From positions 1 to 64,000 of the forward strand of contig JAGBMA010000042.1 in assembly GCA_017635095.1 (NCBI GenBank): a stretch of DNA of 64,000 nt. Reading direction: 5' to 3'. The stretch comes from Ruminiclostridium sp. GTDB taxonomy: Bacteria; Bacillota; Clostridia; Oscillospirales; Ruminococcaceae. The notes below the pieces were generated by a model. That model was not told where the DNA came from. It ran no database searches and saw nothing but the letters and a program-made list of their open reading frames with translations. This document shows, one piece after another, positions 33,738-42,388 of the stretch (position 1 is its first letter; every line of letters begins with the position of its first letter). The translations under genes and the position numbers were made by a program.

Positions 33738-33965
33738 ATGAAGAAAAACATCACGATCACAATGGACAACGAGAAGCTCTCTGCTCTCAAGATGTATACG
33801 GAGCAGAAAGGCACTACCGTGGAGGAAGAACTGACGCGGTTCGCCGAGCAGATGTACACCAAGACCGTGCCTCAGAATGTACGCGATTTTATTGACATGA
33901 TGAGCAAACAGCAGCCTGCCGTCAAACCGAGAAATGCTTCGGTTTCCGAGGACACAGGCGCATGA
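33738..33965 (+). CDS. Small DUF6103-like coiled protein, 75 aa
   Basis: MKKNITITMDNEKLSALKMYTEQKGTTVEEELTRF resembles ribbon-helix-helix-type N-termini followed by a helical tail; similar proteins are called DUF6103 in clostridial elements. ATG at 33738 follows CGGAGG. A terminator follows. Confidence 0.65.
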   Translation: MKKNITITMDNEKLSALKMYTEQKGTTVEEELTRFAEQMYTKTVPQNVRDFIDMMSKQQPAVKPRNASVSEDTGA

Positions 33966-33988
33966 ATTAAATAAAATATCGCAAGCCG

Positions 33989-34024
33989 AAATGCCTTTTG
34001 GGGTGACTCCCCGAGGGCATTTTT
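33989..34024 (+). terminator. Terminator
   Basis: AATGCC pairs with GGGCATT around an inner GGGG/CCCC stem, ending in five T. An outer GCAAGC/GCTTGC pair (33981-33986 with 34024-34029) extends it. It closes the long operon that includes the ArdA-like genes. Confidence 0.8.
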
Positions 34025-34049
34025 GCTTGCAGAAAGGAGTGTGAACGAC

Positions 34050-34418
34050 ATGATATTTCAGGCAACGATACAGTCGAAAGGCGGCTCCGTTGTCCTCGAC
34101 CTGCCGCAGATGCCGAGTGAGATCCTCGACAGCCTTGAGCGGATCGGTGTCAAATTATTGCCTACCGAGATCCGTCCGCATGACAACAGGATAAAGGTCT
34201 CGCTCTCGTCCGACAGCGATTTCGGAAGGCATTTGATACCGCTGTTCTCTCGGGACGAGAGCCTCGCGGACATCAATGCTGCGGCATCGCAGATAGAGAG
34301 AGCCGGAGAATATGTGCTGGCGGATATCGAGAACAATGTTTTGTACGATCAGTACGACAATATCCGTGAGCTGCTCTACGACATAAGCACCGATATCTCT
34401 CCGAATATGGGAATGTAG
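34050..34418 (+). CDS. Hypothetical ICE protein, 122 aa
   Basis: ATG at 34050 follows AGAAAGGAG by about 10 nt. The protein reads MIFQATIQSKGGSVVLDLPQMP, with IKVSLSSDSDFGRHLIPLFS in the middle. No family is recognised. It ends DISPNMGM. It stands alone between a terminator and the presumed oriT. Confidence 0.62.
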   Translation: MIFQATIQSKGGSVVLDLPQMPSEILDSLERIGVKLLPTEIRPHDNRIKVSLSSDSDFGRHLIPLFSRDESLADINAAASQIERAGEYVLADIENNVLYDQYDNIRELLYDISTDISPNMGM

Positions 34419-34740
34419 GTGCAGGAAAACTGCCCTCGCCGCTTTTTACCGCCCTGTTTCGCTCCGTGTGCGATTTTCGGGCGCAGGTAGGGAACGGATA
34501 CCACCAAGAGGTCTGGACGCAAATTTGAGCCGTTTCTGACGGCGTTTCGGAAAAGCCGATGACTGAGTCGGTTTTCGGACGGTTTCGACGGTCTCAGGAG
34601 CAGCCGTGAGGGGTGGTTTGGGGGCTATGATTTTTATGCAGGAAAAAAGGCTGGCGTCTATGCGCCGCCTCGCCCGTCAACATCGTCGGGCAAAGCCCGC
34701 CGTTAAGGGATAAAGCAAGTTGTGAAAAAGGGGTCAAAAT
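34419..34740 (+). other. Non-coding region before relaxosome genes, probable oriT
   Basis: 322 bp without a convincing gene. It contains several hairpins: GCCGT-TTCTG-ACGGC at 34529-34543, an imperfect CGGAAAAGCCGA with TCGGTTTTCGG at 34548-34578, and CGGGC-AAA-GCCCG at 34687-34699 followed by GGATAAAGCAAGTTG. It lies directly upstream of the MobC-like and relaxase genes, the usual place for an origin of transfer. The nick site cannot be named from the sequence alone. Confidence 0.55.
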
Positions 34741-35217
34741 ATGAGCAGCAGCAAAAATCGGGGGTCAAATCCCGTGAGAACGGCAGAAAACGCCGATGTT
34801 AAGGCATACGAGGTGGGGTCAAAAAAGATAAAGTACGCTTTTCACATCTCTCCGGAGTGCATGAAAGCGGTAAATGAGATGTACAAGAAGGACGGAAGCA
34901 CCACACGCAATGAGTTCATCGAGAACGCCGTAAACTTCTACATTGACTATCTGACAGCCGGAACGCTGACGAACTACCTTGCGCCTGTTGTAAACCGTAT
35001 GGTAGAGGCGACCGTTGAAATATCGGAGCAGCGTATCAGCCGAAACCTTTTCAAGATCGCGGTGGAGCTGGGAAAGATATCTCACATGATAGCTGCGACC
35101 AGCGATATAGATGACGAGACAGTTGACAGTCTTCACCGTATGTGCGTGGACGAGGTGCGCCGCATAAACGGTATCATAAACTATGAGAGTGCGGTACGCT
35201 TTCAGAAGGATGACTGA
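34741..35217 (+). CDS. MobC-like relaxosome accessory protein
   Basis: 158 residues. The N-terminal half contains KYAFHISPECMKAVNEMYKKDGSTTRNEFIENAV, a ribbon-helix-helix pattern that should bind DNA near oriT. The rest is helical. Its stop overlaps the start of the relaxase gene by one base (TGATG), typical of MobC-relaxase pairs. Confidence 0.75.
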   Translation: MSSSKNRGSNPVRTAENADVKAYEVGSKKIKYAFHISPECMKAVNEMYKKDGSTTRNEFIENAVNFYIDYLTAGTLTNYLAPVVNRMVEATVEISEQRISRNLFKIAVELGKISHMIAATSDIDDETVDSLHRMCVDEVRRINGIINYESAVRFQKDD

Positions 35218-38030
35218 TGCCGAGAATAATAGTGTCGAGCCGCTACCTCAAGCCCGGAACGACCGGAAAGCGCGGCGGTCTCGTCAAGTATATTGCTACG
35301 AGAGAATCAGTGGAGATGTACTCACCGCAGGAACGTGGTATCCCGGTCACCAAAAGTCAGACGGAGCTTGTCACAAAGCTGCTTGAAATGTTTCCCTCGG
35401 AACGCTCCTCTCATGAGTACGCCGACTACAAGAGCAGCGCGACAAAAGAAAATGCCTCGGAGCTGATAACCGAGATACTCGAACGCAACGCTGACAGACT
35501 CACCGACCGTGAGATGCTCGTCAAATATATTTCCGAACGTCCCGGCGTTGAGAAGATCGGCAAGCATGGATTGTTCTCCGCCGACAAGGGCGAGGTCGAT
35601 CTGAACGAGGCTAAGGCTATCGTCTCAAACCATGACGGGAACGTGTGGACGAATGTCGTGTCACTAAAGCGCGAGGATGCTGAAAGGCTCGGGTACACGA
35701 CACCGCAGGCATGGCAGAACCTTGTGCTGAAAAGTCTTGAAAAGATAGCACAGGCTCATAAGATAAAACTCAATCACCTCCGGTGGTACGCGGCATTCCA
35801 CAACACGGCTCACCATCCTCACATTCATCTGCTGGTATACTCGACTGACCCGACCGAGGGTTACATGACCGAGCATGGAATCGAAATGCTGAAAAGCGCG
35901 TTCGCAAATCTGATATTCAAGGACGAGCTGAATGAAATATATCATAAGCAGACCGCTGTGCGTGATGATCTCCGTGCCGAGGCAAAGCGTAAGATGCAGG
36001 AGCTGTCCGCTGAGATACAGAATCACCTTGTCGATCCGCAGCTTGAAGCGCTGATACTGAAGCTGTCCCGTCAGCTTGAAAATGCGAAAGGCAAAAAGGT
36101 GTATGGGTACTTGCAGCCGCAGGTCAAAAAGACTGTCGATGATATTGTTGCAATGCTTGCCGCCGATCCTGCTATCAAGAAGATGTACGATGAGTGGTGT
36201 CGGTTGGAGCAGGCGAAATACGCTACATATACCAACGCGGTCAAGCAGTTCCCTCCGCTCCACGAAAACGACGTGTATAAACCTGTCAAGAACAGCGTGA
36301 TAAATGCGGTGCTTGAGATGTCGCATACACTTGGCTCTGCCGAGTGCGATATCCGTGAAGAAGATGTTCTGCCGGAGCCGGAGATGAACGCAGAACCTAC
36401 CGATGACGAATTGCCGGACGAGGATATGGTTACTCCGTCAGAAGAAACACCTCTTGCAATCAACGGTGGGTACTATGCGAAGTGGATTGACGAATACCGC
36501 GAAGCCCGCACTCTGATATGGTCAGAAGATTCCGATTACGCTAAAGCATACGAGCTGCTGAAGCCCGAAGCCGATGACGGCAATGTGCTTGCAATATATG
36601 AGCTTGCAAAGATGTACGCTCGCGGCTTTCTCGGTGAGGATAATAAGGATATCGCCAAGCATTATTACAAGACTGCGCTCGAGGGTTTCATCGAGGTCGA
36701 GCAGACTGCCGATAAGATGAAACCGTTCTTTCAGTACCGCATAGGTGCGATGTACAATTACGGTCAGGGTACGGAGCAGAACTATACCGAGGCGTTCAAA
36801 TGGTTTCAAAGCTCCGCTACAGCCGGAAATCCTTACGCTATGTTCGCGCTCGGCAATCTCTACAACTACGGTAAAGGCGTGGATAAAGATGTGACGAAAG
36901 CGTTTGAGTGGTACAAGCAGTCCGCGGATAAGAAAAATCCTTATGCGGCGTATATGACAGCGAGAATGCTGCAGAACGGCACAGGCACCGAAAAGAACGC
37001 TGAGCAAGCAGAAGAATACTACAAGAAAGCATACGAGGGCTTCCGCTCTATGGAAGAAAACACAAAGGACGGCGACCTGTTGTATAAGCTGGGAATAATG
37101 GCCATGAACGGCATCGGGTGTGAAGCTGATAAGAACGCCGGTGCCGAGTACCTTCGCAGGGGTGCGGAGCTGAAGAACGCACACGCTATGTGTGAGTATG
37201 GAAAGCTGCTCGTTGAGGGAAAGACAGTTCCGAAGGACACCGACCGAGGAATCGCTATGCTCGATGAAGCTGCGGTAACAAATGAGAACGCCCGTTATTA
37301 TCTCGGCAAGCTGTTCCTCAAGGGTGAGTATGTATATCCGAATCCGGAGCTGGCGATAAAGCTGTTCCATACCTGTGGTGATAATCCTTACGCACAATAC
37401 GCACTCGGCAAAATATACCTTGACGGACGGTACGCGGCTAAAGACCTTGTGCCTGCGGAGAAGTATCTGAAGAACGCGGCGGAGCATGAACTTGACTTCG
37501 CGGAATATGCTCTCGGAAAACTATACCTCGATGATTCCGTCAGGCGGTTCGACCTTGCGGAAGAATACTTGAACAGAGCCGCCGCGCATGGCAACGAGTA
37601 CGCTATGTATCGCCTTGCGAAACTGTATTTGAACGGAGACATACCGCAGAATGTTCCGAGAGCTGTGGAGCTGCTGCATAAAGCAGCCGACAAACTGAGT
37701 ATAGCGTCTTATGCTCTCGGAAAGTTATATTTGTTCGGGCGTGAGATTCCACAAAACAAGGAACTTGCGTTATACTGGCTGACGAGGTCGGCAGATGCGG
37801 GAAATGAGTATTCCATACATATGCTCGAAAACATTGAAAGGTTTGAGCAATCCCGTGTGCAGAATGCGTTCATGAGTATGCTGTCGGCGTTAGCCCGACT
37901 GCTGAATGACAGCTACAACCGCGAGGATTCCAGCCAGCGAATGCACACGGATAAAAAGCTCCGCGCGGCAATTCACAGAAAGAAACAGTCTCTCGGAATC
38001 AAGGAAGATCATACGATAAAACAGGGGTGA
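35217..38030 (+). CDS. MobP3-type relaxase with C-terminal Sel1 repeats
   Basis: 937 residues. Residues 1-260 hold the relaxase domain: an N-terminal GGLVKYIATRE motif with probable nicking Tyr and HNTAHHPHIHLLVYS with the metal-binding His cluster near residues 195-210. From about 440 to 880 there are roughly ten Sel1/TPR-like repeats (for example IGAMYNYGQGTEQNYTEAF and LGNLYNYGKGVDKDVTKAF). The repeats likely mediate protein contacts, with the coupling protein for instance. The enzyme nicks oriT and leads the strand into the recipient. Confidence 0.88.
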   Translation: MPRIIVSSRYLKPGTTGKRGGLVKYIATRESVEMYSPQERGIPVTKSQTELVTKLLEMFPSERSSHEYADYKSSATKENASELITEILERNADRLTDREMLVKYISERPGVEKIGKHGLFSADKGEVDLNEAKAIVSNHDGNVWTNVVSLKREDAERLGYTTPQAWQNLVLKSLEKIAQAHKIKLNHLRWYAAFHNTAHHPHIHLLVYSTDPTEGYMTEHGIEMLKSAFANLIFKDELNEIYHKQTAVRDDLRAEAKRKMQELSAEIQNHLVDPQLEALILKLSRQLENAKGKKVYGYLQPQVKKTVDDIVAMLAADPAIKKMYDEWCRLEQAKYATYTNAVKQFPPLHENDVYKPVKNSVINAVLEMSHTLGSAECDIREEDVLPEPEMNAEPTDDELPDEDMVTPSEETPLAINGGYYAKWIDEYREARTLIWSEDSDYAKAYELLKPEADDGNVLAIYELAKMYARGFLGEDNKDIAKHYYKTALEGFIEVEQTADKMKPFFQYRIGAMYNYGQGTEQNYTEAFKWFQSSATAGNPYAMFALGNLYNYGKGVDKDVTKAFEWYKQSADKKNPYAAYMTARMLQNGTGTEKNAEQAEEYYKKAYEGFRSMEENTKDGDLLYKLGIMAMNGIGCEADKNAGAEYLRRGAELKNAHAMCEYGKLLVEGKTVPKDTDRGIAMLDEAAVTNENARYYLGKLFLKGEYVYPNPELAIKLFHTCGDNPYAQYALGKIYLDGRYAAKDLVPAEKYLKNAAEHELDFAEYALGKLYLDDSVRRFDLAEEYLNRAAAHGNEYAMYRLAKLYLNGDIPQNVPRAVELLHKAADKLSIASYALGKLYLFGREIPQNKELALYWLTRSADAGNEYSIHMLENIERFEQSRVQNAFMSMLSALARLLNDSYNREDSSQRMHTDKKLRAAIHRKKQSLGIKEDHTIKQG

Positions 38031-38033
38031 TAT

Positions 38034-38300
38034 ATTGCGTTAACAAGAAAAGATATTTATTACTATGATTTGCAGCATCGGGCAGTCGCGGTGTACTTGT
38101 ATCTCTGCGACCGCGCCGATAAGGACGGGAAATGCTTTCCATCCGTGTCTACGATAGCGGCAGACTTGAAGATCAGCAAGAGTACAGTCAAACGCGCTCT
38201 TGCCGACCTTGAGTCTGCCGATTTTATCAGGCACGAACGGCGGTACAGAGTGCGAGGCGGCAACTCCTCGAATATGTACTACATTACCCGACCACCTTGA
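38034..38300 (+). CDS. Small winged-helix DNA-binding protein, 88 aa
   Basis: LTRKDIYYYDLQHRAVAVYLYL is followed by CFPSVSTIAADLKISKSTVKRALADLESA, a helix-turn-helix like those of replication initiators and ICE regulators. The first TTG (38070) would remove the conserved LTRKDIYYY, so the start is most likely ATT at 38034 behind GGGGTGAT. Upstream in frame is only TAT and the stop of the relaxase. Regulation of replication or transfer is inferred. Confidence 0.75.
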   Translation: MALTRKDIYYYDLQHRAVAVYLYLCDRADKDGKCFPSVSTIAADLKISKSTVKRALADLESADFIRHERRYRVRGGNSSNMYYITRPP

Positions 38301-38311
38301 AAAAACAAGAA

Positions 38312-38372
38312 CCCTACTCCGAGGGGGAAGTCTGTCTTCTCGGTGGTCGTAGGGTAGGTTCATCATGAACCG
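38312..38372 (+). other. Structured non-coding leader of the primase-like gene
   Basis: ACCCTAC pairs with GTAGGGT across an inner hairpin-forming GGGGAAG/CTTCTC region, and GGTTCAT-CATGAACC is a short palindrome beyond it. It may be an attenuator or RNA element controlling the next gene. Confidence 0.4.
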
Positions 38373-38421
38373 AGAAAGCTAAGTACCCAACTGAATAATT
38401 ATTTTAACACGGAAAGGAAAA

Positions 38422-39852
38422 GTGATTTTATTGGCAGAGTTTATTCCATTCACGGACGATGATAAGCTGAGAGTTTCCTCTGTCGATCTTGTTTCGTTTC
38501 TGCAAAGCCGAGGTGAGCAGCTTAAACGGTTAGGGCATGACTACAAGCTGATATATACGGACGGCAGCGGTGTCCACGACAGCATCATGATACGCGGAAA
38601 CCATTGGTACGATCACAAGAATCAGGTCGGCGGCGGTCCGGTAAAATTCATGCGTGAGTTTTACGGAATGACATATCAGGACGCGATGATCTCTCTGCTC
38701 GGCGGCTACAACAACAGAGCGAATCCCACAAGGACAACAATAAAGCTCGCTCCGAAGAAGGAACAGGAACGAAAACCGTTCAAGCTTCCCGAAACCAATG
38801 ACAATATGCGCCGAGCATACGCCTATCTTACAAAGCAGAGGTTTATTGCGCCGGAGGTCATTTCATTCTTCGCACATAAGGGTACGATCTACGAGGACAA
38901 GGCACATCACAATGTCGTGTTCGTGGGAATAGACGAAAACGGTGTTCCGAAACAGGCTCATGCCCGGTCAACGCTGTCCTTTGGCAGTACGTTCCGAATC
39001 ACGGTCGAGGGATCCGACACGAGGTTCAGCTTTTCCCACTTCGGTAAGAACGACACTCTGTATGTGTTTGAGGCACCGATAGATATGCTGTCATTCATAA
39101 CGCTGCGTCCGCAGAATTGGCAGGACAGCAGCTACATAGCTATGAACGGTGTGTATGAGAGCGCAGTGCTGAATGCGCTGAGATCGCACACACAGCTTGA
39201 CAGTATCGCGCTATGCACCGACAACGATGAGGGCGGGATAGATGCCGCTGAAAGGCTTCGTGATATTCTGTTCGAGAACGGATACGAAAATATATTCCGT
39301 GAATGTTCGCAGTACAAAGACTGGAACGAGGACTTGAAAGCTATGCACGGGATAGAACCGCTTCCTGCTGTTCCGCACAAACGAAAAGAAATGTACAATA
39401 GGCTGCTACGAAACAGACGGTTTCGTTCACATGATATGAGCAGAACTGCATATATTCTGCAAACGGTATTCCGGCGCGGAGATTATCTTTACGCAGGTGA
39501 GGCGGCTCTGTCGGCATCAGCTCAACTGTCGATAATGTTTGCTGAACCTAAAGACGCGGAAGAAATGTTTGAATTGCTGAAAATAAAGGCGATAGACAGC
39601 TATAGGGCATATACCGACAAGAGCAAGTTGGAAAACAAGGTCGATGATCTGAGGATCGCTATTCGTGATATATCGAAAGAGCTTCGAGATAACACAGCCT
39701 GCACGGCAGAGGAAATGCGGGAGCTTGCAAAAAAGCTGTTCGATGTCGCTGTCATCGCTTTCAAATGTCAGACTGAGCTGCTCCTGCAGGAAGCACCCGA
39801 TGAAAATGTGATCGAAACGGAGGAACAATCGTGGACAGAAATATCTATGTAG
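38422..39852 (+). CDS. DUF3991/Toprim primase-like protein
   Basis: 476 residues. The N-terminus (FIPFTDDDKLRVSSVDLVSFLQSRGEQLKRLG) and GNHWYDHKNQVGGGPVKFMREFYGMTY are the DUF3991 CHC2-like zone. Residues about 212-300 form a Toprim domain with YVFEAPIDMLSF and ALCTDNDEGG carrying the acidic metal-binding residues. It probably primes the complementary strand during transfer. The GTG at 38422 or the TTG at 38431 is the start. It ends WTEISM. Confidence 0.85.
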   Translation: MILLAEFIPFTDDDKLRVSSVDLVSFLQSRGEQLKRLGHDYKLIYTDGSGVHDSIMIRGNHWYDHKNQVGGGPVKFMREFYGMTYQDAMISLLGGYNNRANPTRTTIKLAPKKEQERKPFKLPETNDNMRRAYAYLTKQRFIAPEVISFFAHKGTIYEDKAHHNVVFVGIDENGVPKQAHARSTLSFGSTFRITVEGSDTRFSFSHFGKNDTLYVFEAPIDMLSFITLRPQNWQDSSYIAMNGVYESAVLNALRSHTQLDSIALCTDNDEGGIDAAERLRDILFENGYENIFRECSQYKDWNEDLKAMHGIEPLPAVPHKRKEMYNRLLRNRRFRSHDMSRTAYILQTVFRRGDYLYAGEAALSASAQLSIMFAEPKDAEEMFELLKIKAIDSYRAYTDKSKLENKVDDLRIAIRDISKELRDNTACTAEEMRELAKKLFDVAVIAFKCQTELLLQEAPDENVIETEEQSWTEISM

Positions 39853-39986
39853 AGATCGAAGTCCCGCCGCAGTACGCCGAACTGCTTGAACAGCAGGCTG
39901 CGGAGCGGGGCGTTTCGGCAGAAGAAATAGTCATAAATGCTATTCGGAAGATGATGGAAAGGAGTTTGGAAGATGCCGGAGAATGA
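39831..39986 (+). CDS. Small helical protein, 51 aa (RHH-like)
   Basis: GTG start 7 nt after CGGAGG, overlapping the primase gene. The protein reads MDRNIYVEIEVPPQYAELLEQ and contains GVSAEEIVINAIRKMMER, the helix pattern of a ribbon-helix-helix protein. It overlaps the next gene by 14 nt, so the three genes are coupled. It may be an autoregulator. Confidence 0.55.
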   Translation: MDRNIYVEIEVPPQYAELLEQQAAERGVSAEEIVINAIRKMMERSLEDAGE

Positions 39987-40458
39987 GAAGAAAGGCATTA
40001 CGGTAAAAATTGACGCGGAGCTTCATGCACAGGTCAAGGCGTTCGTTGAGGAACACGGTTTAACAATGGCAGAGTTCGTCTCAAAGGCTTTAGACGACGA
40101 GCTTCACCCGAAAATTACGCAGGAGGTAAAGGACATGGGAAATATGAGAACAATGGCATTTCAGGTGCCGGAGGAACTTTTTCAGCAGATCAAGGATTAT
40201 CTGAACAGACACAACATGACGCAGAAGGAATTCGTCATAGGTCTGATAACAACGGAGCTTGAGCATGATATGGCTCTGCGCAGCGGTGTTGCCGAGGAAC
40301 AGGCGGCTCCCGATGAGCGAGAGGAAGAATCCGAGGGCGAGGAACTCGACGAAGATGAATCCGAGGACGCAGATCTTGACGATTCCGAGGATTTGGATGA
40401 TTCCGAGCGTGAAGATATAGACGAGAGCGAGGGCGAAACTATGTCCCTCGGAATGTGA
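39973..40458 (+). CDS. Double ribbon-helix-helix protein with acidic tail
   Basis: 161 residues. Two RHH-type units are in tandem: GITVKIDAELHAQVKAFVEEHGLTMAEFV (residues 8-36) and RTMAFQVPEELFQQIKDYLNRHNMTQKEFV (residues 57-86), shown by their key residues. The last 60 residues are almost purely Asp, Glu and Ser and end TMSLGM. It probably binds DNA close to oriT or the coupling protein gene, and its stop abuts the VirD4 start. Confidence 0.72.
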   Translation: MPENEKKGITVKIDAELHAQVKAFVEEHGLTMAEFVSKALDDELHPKITQEVKDMGNMRTMAFQVPEELFQQIKDYLNRHNMTQKEFVIGLITTELEHDMALRSGVAEEQAAPDEREEESEGEELDEDESEDADLDDSEDLDDSEREDIDESEGETMSLGM

Positions 40459-42252
40459 GTGATTGGCTTGTCACCGATAGTTATTTTGATTTTGGTCGGA
40501 GGCGGAATGCTGCTCGTTATGGGCGGCATTGCCGTTTTCGGCAATATGGCGACAATGAAATCTTTTCCGCTGAAACAGGTCGGTAACGGTCAGCACGGTA
40601 CTGCTCGTTTTGCGACCAAAGCGGAGGTGGAAAAGACATACAAGCACATTCCATATACTCCCGAGCTGTGGCGCAAGGGAGAGAACCTTCCGACTGCCGA
40701 CGGTCTGATAGTAGGCTGCCAGGAATCGGTCGGACAAATGACTGCGCTGGTCGATGATGCGGATATCCATACACTTATGATTGGCGCGTCCGGTGTCGGC
40801 AAGACGGCGAACTTCCTCTATCCGAACATAGAATATTGCTGCGCGGCGGGAATGTCGTTCGTGACCTCGGACAGCAAGGGCGACCTCTATCGTAATACAG
40901 CGACAATTGCCGAAAAATATTACGGCTACAACATTTCCGTGATCGACCTGCGAAATCCGACACGGAGCAGCGGTTACAATATGCTGTACCTTGTCAACAA
41001 ATACATGGATATGTACAAGAAAGATCACAAGCTCGAACACAAGGCGAAAGCCGAGAAATATGCAAAAATAACAGCAAAAACAATTATCAGCGCAGGCGGC
41101 GATACCACAAGCATGGGGCAAAACGCATTCTTCTACGAAGCCGCGGAGGGGCTGATAACCGCCGTGATATTGATAATTTCGGAATTCAGCCCTCCCGAAA
41201 AGAGGCACATTATCAGCGTGTTCAAACTTATTCAGGACTTGCTTGCGCCGTCAAATGTTAAGGGCAAGATGAAATTCAAGCTGCTCATGGACAGACTTCC
41301 GAGCGAGCATAAGGCGCGGTGGTTCGCGGGTGCGGCATTGAATTCTTCCGACCAGGCAATGAACAGCGTTATGTCAACGGCAATGTCCCGTCTGAACGCG
41401 TTTCTCGACAGTGAGCTCGAGCAGCTTCTCTGTTTTGACTCCTCGATAGATGTTGAAAAGTTTTGCAAAGAAAAGTCCGCAATATACATGGTCTTGCCGG
41501 AGGAAGATCCGACGAAATTCTTCCTCATATCGTTACTGTTTCAGCAGCTCTATCGTGAAATGCTCACGGTAGCAGACGAGAAAGGCGGTCAGCTCGACAA
41601 GCGTGTAATGTTCTATATGGACGAGCTGGGAACGCTGCCCAAGATAGACGGTCTGGAAATGGTGTTCTCGGCGGCTCGTTCCCGGAAGATATCCATTGTT
41701 GCAATAATCCAATCGCTTGCGCAGTTCGAGAAAACCTACGGCAAAGAGGGTGCGGAAATCATCGTTGATAACTGTCAATGCACGCTGTTCGGTTCGTTTG
41801 CACCCAACAGTAAGACAGCCGAAGCCATGTCCGCAAATCTCGGTAAGCAGACGGTTCTCTCAGGAACGCTCACCCGTACTGCAGGACGTGACGGCAATAA
41901 CCGTCAACTGCAAATGATCGAACGTCCGCTGATGACCGTAGATGAATTAAAGTCTATGCCGAAAGGTCATTTTGTTGTAATGAAAACCGGTTGTCACCCG
42001 ATGCAGACAGTGTTGAAACTGTTCTTCAAGTGGGGCATAAAGTTTGAGAACAAATACTCCATTCCCGAAAAATCTGAGCGAAAGGTGTCGTACTGCGATA
42101 TCGCGGAGATCGAAAGGTCTATCGTTGAAAAGTACGGGATAATAGACTACGAGCCGATGCCCACAGCTATGCCACAGAAGCGTATGCCGCCGCAGAACAA
42201 AATCAAGACACAGAAACAAAAGCAGACTTTTATTGTCGATGATGAAGAATGA
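40459..42252 (+). CDS. virD4: VirD4-type coupling protein (TraG/TraD)
   Basis: 597 residues. A short N-terminal membrane segment (PIVILILVGGGMLLVMGGIAVF) precedes GARFATKAEVEKTY-like elements. Walker A is GASGVGKT near residue 112. Walker B is FYMDELGTLPKIDGLE, followed by RKISIVAIIQS. It links the relaxosome to the channel. Compared with other members, the segment between the anchor and ATPase is short, as in clostridial ICEs. GTG start. Confidence 0.93.
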   Translation: MIGLSPIVILILVGGGMLLVMGGIAVFGNMATMKSFPLKQVGNGQHGTARFATKAEVEKTYKHIPYTPELWRKGENLPTADGLIVGCQESVGQMTALVDDADIHTLMIGASGVGKTANFLYPNIEYCCAAGMSFVTSDSKGDLYRNTATIAEKYYGYNISVIDLRNPTRSSGYNMLYLVNKYMDMYKKDHKLEHKAKAEKYAKITAKTIISAGGDTTSMGQNAFFYEAAEGLITAVILIISEFSPPEKRHIISVFKLIQDLLAPSNVKGKMKFKLLMDRLPSEHKARWFAGAALNSSDQAMNSVMSTAMSRLNAFLDSELEQLLCFDSSIDVEKFCKEKSAIYMVLPEEDPTKFFLISLLFQQLYREMLTVADEKGGQLDKRVMFYMDELGTLPKIDGLEMVFSAARSRKISIVAIIQSLAQFEKTYGKEGAEIIVDNCQCTLFGSFAPNSKTAEAMSANLGKQTVLSGTLTRTAGRDGNNRQLQMIERPLMTVDELKSMPKGHFVVMKTGCHPMQTVLKLFFKWGIKFENKYSIPEKSERKVSYCDIAEIERSIVEKYGIIDYEPMPTAMPQKRMPPQNKIKTQKQKQTFIVDDEE

Positions 42253-42257
42253 TATAA

Positions 42258-42300
42258 CTCCCGAACCGTAAAAAATATGCGATTCGGGAGAATTTATTTT
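42258..42300 (+). terminator. Terminator after VirD4
   Basis: CTCCCGAA (42258-42265) pairs with TTCGGGAG (42283-42290), followed by AATTTATTTTT. Confidence 0.85.
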
Positions 42301-42310
42301 TAAAATTTTG

Positions 42311-42339
42311 TTGACAATACGGTATAATGAATGTATAAT
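42311..42339 (+). promoter_or_regulatory. Promoter of the gene at 42389
   Basis: Perfect TTGACA (42311-42316), a 17-nt spacer and perfect TATAAT (42334-42339). A second TATAAT lies within the spacer. Confidence 0.88.
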
Positions 42340-42388
42340 TGATTTATAAAATAACAATATTTTTACTGCAAGGAATCAATTATTACAA

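Noticed and set aside
36522..37487. Long minus-strand frame opposite the relaxase repeats
   Set aside because: It is a shadow of the Sel1 repeat region; repeated codons leave the other strand open.
36700..37850. Repetitive DNA suggestive of a CRISPR array
   Set aside because: The periodicity comes from Sel1 protein repeats with degenerate DNA, not identical repeats with unique spacers. No cas genes are present.
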